Origin: Delphinapterus leucas
Lineage: Eukaryota > Chordata > Mammalia > Artiodactyla > Monodontidae
Assembly: GCF_002288925.2 (NCBI RefSeq)
Contig: NW_022098057.1
Span: 65,631,094-65,695,093 of the forward strand
Reading direction: 5' to 3'
DNA length: 64,000 nucleotides
The notes below the pieces were generated by a model. It was not told where the DNA came from. It was given only the letters and a program-made list of their open reading frames with translations, and made no database searches. A program made the position numbers and the translations under genes. Positions 61,331-64,000 of the stretch are shown piece after piece. Numbering within the stretch: the stretch's first letter is position 1; each line of letters starts with the position of its first letter.

Positions 61331-64000
61331 CTGCTATGATTTCTGAAGACTTATCATTCCGTTCTGTTTCCACAATTTTTTCCACTCTGAGCATGGTACC
61401 AGTGGTAGGAGACAACCCCCGATGAGCACTGAGACTCAGCAGCCATTCTCAATTTCCAATTTCCCTCAAATTGTTTTTAAGAGTTTGTGTATTATTGGTA
61501 TTAGTTTTTTCAATTAGGTCACCCAATTCATATACTTAAATAGAATATAGAAAGTGTTTGTTTTCTATTGGAATTTAAATTTATGAGGTTCATTTAACCA
61601 TGCATCATTGCAAAAGCAAGTATGAAAAGGTAAAGGCAAAAGTAATTATTCGCTTTGATGTCTGCGTGTTTACATCTATTTTCTTAGATTTTATTTAGTG
61701 ACTCAAACATTTTATTCTGTGACCTGAAACATTTTGCATAAAAAGAAGTCTAGAAATGTAATTTGCTATGTCCATCATTTCTGCCAACTTTAGTAATAAC
61801 TACTGATGAGCCGCACATTTAAGAAATATAGCCTAAGAGGCATGTGAGTATCCAGTTAGTCCTATTTCTTCTTAGGACCAACAGTACTCTTTTATTTATA
61901 GTTTTAATAGCTTAATTTTGCTGATGTTGTAATTTGAAATGAGCTTAGTCAGAGTAGCCTCTGACACCCAAAGATATCAGGCTTTGCTTCCACTGAATCT
62001 ATTTTTTAAGTCCCTTATTATCTCAAGTTACAGCATAGCAACTAGATGACTTTATTGCATTCAGTAAACTTTCAAAATGTGTGCAGTTTTGATAGCTCAT
62101 AATTTACTAGAATGAAGGTGTAAGGAATTTGATGGTTGCTGAAGTGTTTGTAGTTTCCTAAAGAGAGTCTGGTTTTATCACCTTGTTTCATCTACTTGTA
62201 ACTCATCAGTGAGCATGTTTGTTTCAGAAAAACATCTCTAACAATAGCCATGAGAATAGATAGGACTCTAGGAGGACTCAAAATTCGTATTCTCAGTGGC
62301 ATTTAATGTTTCTCCACTTGCCCATTATAAAGACATCTGGAGTTCATTTCAATAATAAAGTCATACTTCCTAAGTTGATTTCAGTTAGCTTTAGCTCAAA
62401 TGTTCTATTAAAAATACATTGTAGAGAAAGTAGCATAATTTCTTGGAAAAAATGGAGTATAGATTTTAAAAGTCTTTAGGTATAATTACCTGAGGGACTT
62501 CTTATATACCCTTAACCTCTCTCCCTCTCTAAATCTAAAATTTATCTCTGGAACTGTCCAGAAATGGACTTATTATCTGAATTGGAAAAATCCCCTAGTG
62601 GAGTTGAAACTTTATATACTGGACATGAATTTTTGGATGCTATAAAGTACTTGTGTTTGGAGAAACAGATCTAACAATCAATATCATAAGTGAAGAAAGC
62701 CAATCAGGCAAGGGAAGTTGAGTTTTTTGAGCATGTGATGACAGCTAATACATGGCAGTTTATACAAGCAGTTAATATTAACCAAGACAGACAGATATAA
62801 CCCTGTACTGTATTATGAATATGTAACAGGTGTGCACAATCATCGGCATTATTGGTGCATGTAATATTAACTATGAAGTCAAATGGGCAGTCAGCATAAG
62901 GGAAATCTACAAGACTCTGGCCGTTGGGCTGTATTTCAAGGGTGAGATCCATGGAGTTCCAACAGGACAGATCCAGTAAAGGACCAGTATAGTGAACAGG
63001 AGGTCCACCAGAGAACTCTGGCAATGAAGAATCCAAGTTGTTGAAATCAAGTAGAAAGTATTGCATTACTGTCATGGGTAAACCAGAAGTCCAGTTACTA
63101 GAATTAGCCCAAGGTCAGAACTGGACTATCTACAAGTTTAAGTAGATTCTGACTCTTCTGAGCATTGAGTTTTTACAATCCCCTTTTCACTAGAGAAAGG
63201 ATAAGAATTGGGACGTTAGATTGAACTCAGCCATCAGGTAGCTGTCTATGGTACTATTTGTGGAGGTAATAATAAATCTGGGGGTTAAGAAACTAAGCAG
63301 AACATGGTAATCTATCCTGATTGAGCTTAGTTCTTTCCTTTACTGTCTTCATCTGTCTTTTTATTTTAGCTTATGTTTCTTTCTCTTTTCCAATCTTTCT
63401 TTTTCTCTTGTCAAAGGAGGAAATCAAAATTGGTGAACTTAAGATTCCTGCTGACCCTATCAAATATTTCTAAGACAGAACAATCAGTTTTTATGTTTAT
63501 CTTACAGAAATTAAGTTTGATTTAAATACTGATCATATTGATGCTAATTTTTTTTTCTGTCATTTGCTTGGAAATAAATGTGATTTTAAAAATATTGTTT
63601 TCGTAATAGTTAACTAAATTAGGTTTCTGTTTTACTTCTTATTCTTTTTTGAGTCTCCTGTGAGTCAATTTATCTCAATTAATAACAGAGGTTAACTTTA
63701 AATAATCACTTAACATGTGTCACTCACTGTATTTAATAATGCATATGTTTCATGTGTTAGCTCCATTTAATTATCTCAACAAAAATCATAATTTTTGTTG
63801 GTAAAGGCAGACTCTAGTGTTAACTCTTATACAGATAAATACACTGAACATTAGTAAGGGTAGGTAAAAAACTCAGGCTGTACAGCCAAGTCATTCAATT
63901 CCAGAGACTCAATACTTAAACTGCTTGCCTTACTGTTCCCCTTATGTAAAAGCCCTCTCTTCCTAACTTAAAATAAGTTATTGGCTAACTTAAGCAGTCT
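61331..64000. other. Intronic sequence with no supported gene
   Basis: Includes one minus-strand frame of 123 codons at 62704-63075, listed separately, and a faint reversed MIR-like patch at about 63700-63860. Nothing else recognised. Confidence 0.45.
62704..63075 (-). other. Unexplained 123-codon open frame
   Basis: The longest open frame in the window that is not accounted for by a repeat I recognise. It starts with a genuine ATG. The translation includes SLPEFSGGPPVHYTGPLLDL and ADCPFDFIVNITCTNNADDC, then a hydrophobic C-terminal stretch (GYICLSWLILTACINCHVLA). It has several cysteines and two N-x-S/T sites, but no domain I know. It could be chance, or a piece of an old repeat. No promoter, splice or polyadenylation context supports a gene. 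Confidence 0.15.

Noticed and set aside
1..64000. LRRTM3, a gene known to be nested in a CTNNA3 intron
   Set aside because: Its leucine-rich-repeat coding exon would give a long open frame; none is present on either strand.
1..64000. CRISPR arrays, operons, plasmid or phage features
   Set aside because: No spaced short direct repeats, no compact bacterial coding and no ribosome-binding-site context; the window is mammalian intron.

Overview
This window is mammalian nuclear DNA, almost certainly from a cetacean (whale or dolphin). The clearest pointer is a set of tRNA-derived CHR-type SINEs with the cetacean-style head 'cttccctggtggcgcag'. With them are cetartiodactyl-type L1 3' ends, a near-complete Tigger1 DNA transposon and eutherian or older MIR and L2 repeats. 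The base composition is AT-rich, and I see no bacterial-type operons or dense coding.

There is one well-supported host coding segment: a single 201-nt exon at 39176-39376 on the + strand, flanked by good splice sites. Its translation is alpha-catenin, and residue choice points to CTNNA3 (alpha-T-catenin) rather than CTNNA1 or CTNNA2. CTNNA3 is known for very large introns, which fits one exon in 64 kb. On this reading the window is intron (at least 39.2 kb), exon, intron (at least 24.6 kb).

Layout. 1-9.1 kb: intron with a 3' L1 fragment, MIR and L2 pieces, a decayed L1, a TTTC/TC microsatellite and a MER5A remnant. 9.10-11.44 kb: near-complete Tigger1 flanked by TA. 11.6-17.6 kb: a reverse-strand L1 with a 15-bp target-site duplication, carrying its 5' UTR and 3' end but missing the end of ORF1 and the ORF2 endonuclease region. 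17.6-24 kb: mostly plain intron with MIRs and one CHR SINE. 24-32.4 kb: old L1 fragments in both orientations, with SINE and L1 insertions inside them, plus a Tigger2/MER28-like MITE. 32.4-39 kb: intron with a second MITE, a short SINE and an old LTR. 39.2 kb: the exon. 39.4-49 kb: intron with L2 and a CHR SINE. 49-50 kb: 5'-truncated L1. 52.5-54.4 kb: two copies of one unnamed repeat family. 55.5-58.7 kb: SINEs and L1s. 58.7-64 kb: intron with MIR and L2 traces.

No new biological system is evident. The most interesting items are the internally deleted L1, where a 22-bp tandem duplication at the deletion junction joins the ORF1 and reverse-transcriptase reading frames, and the isolated, frame-neutral catenin exon. 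Repeat names come from recognition of consensus sequences, not from a database run, so edges without a target-site duplication are approximate.
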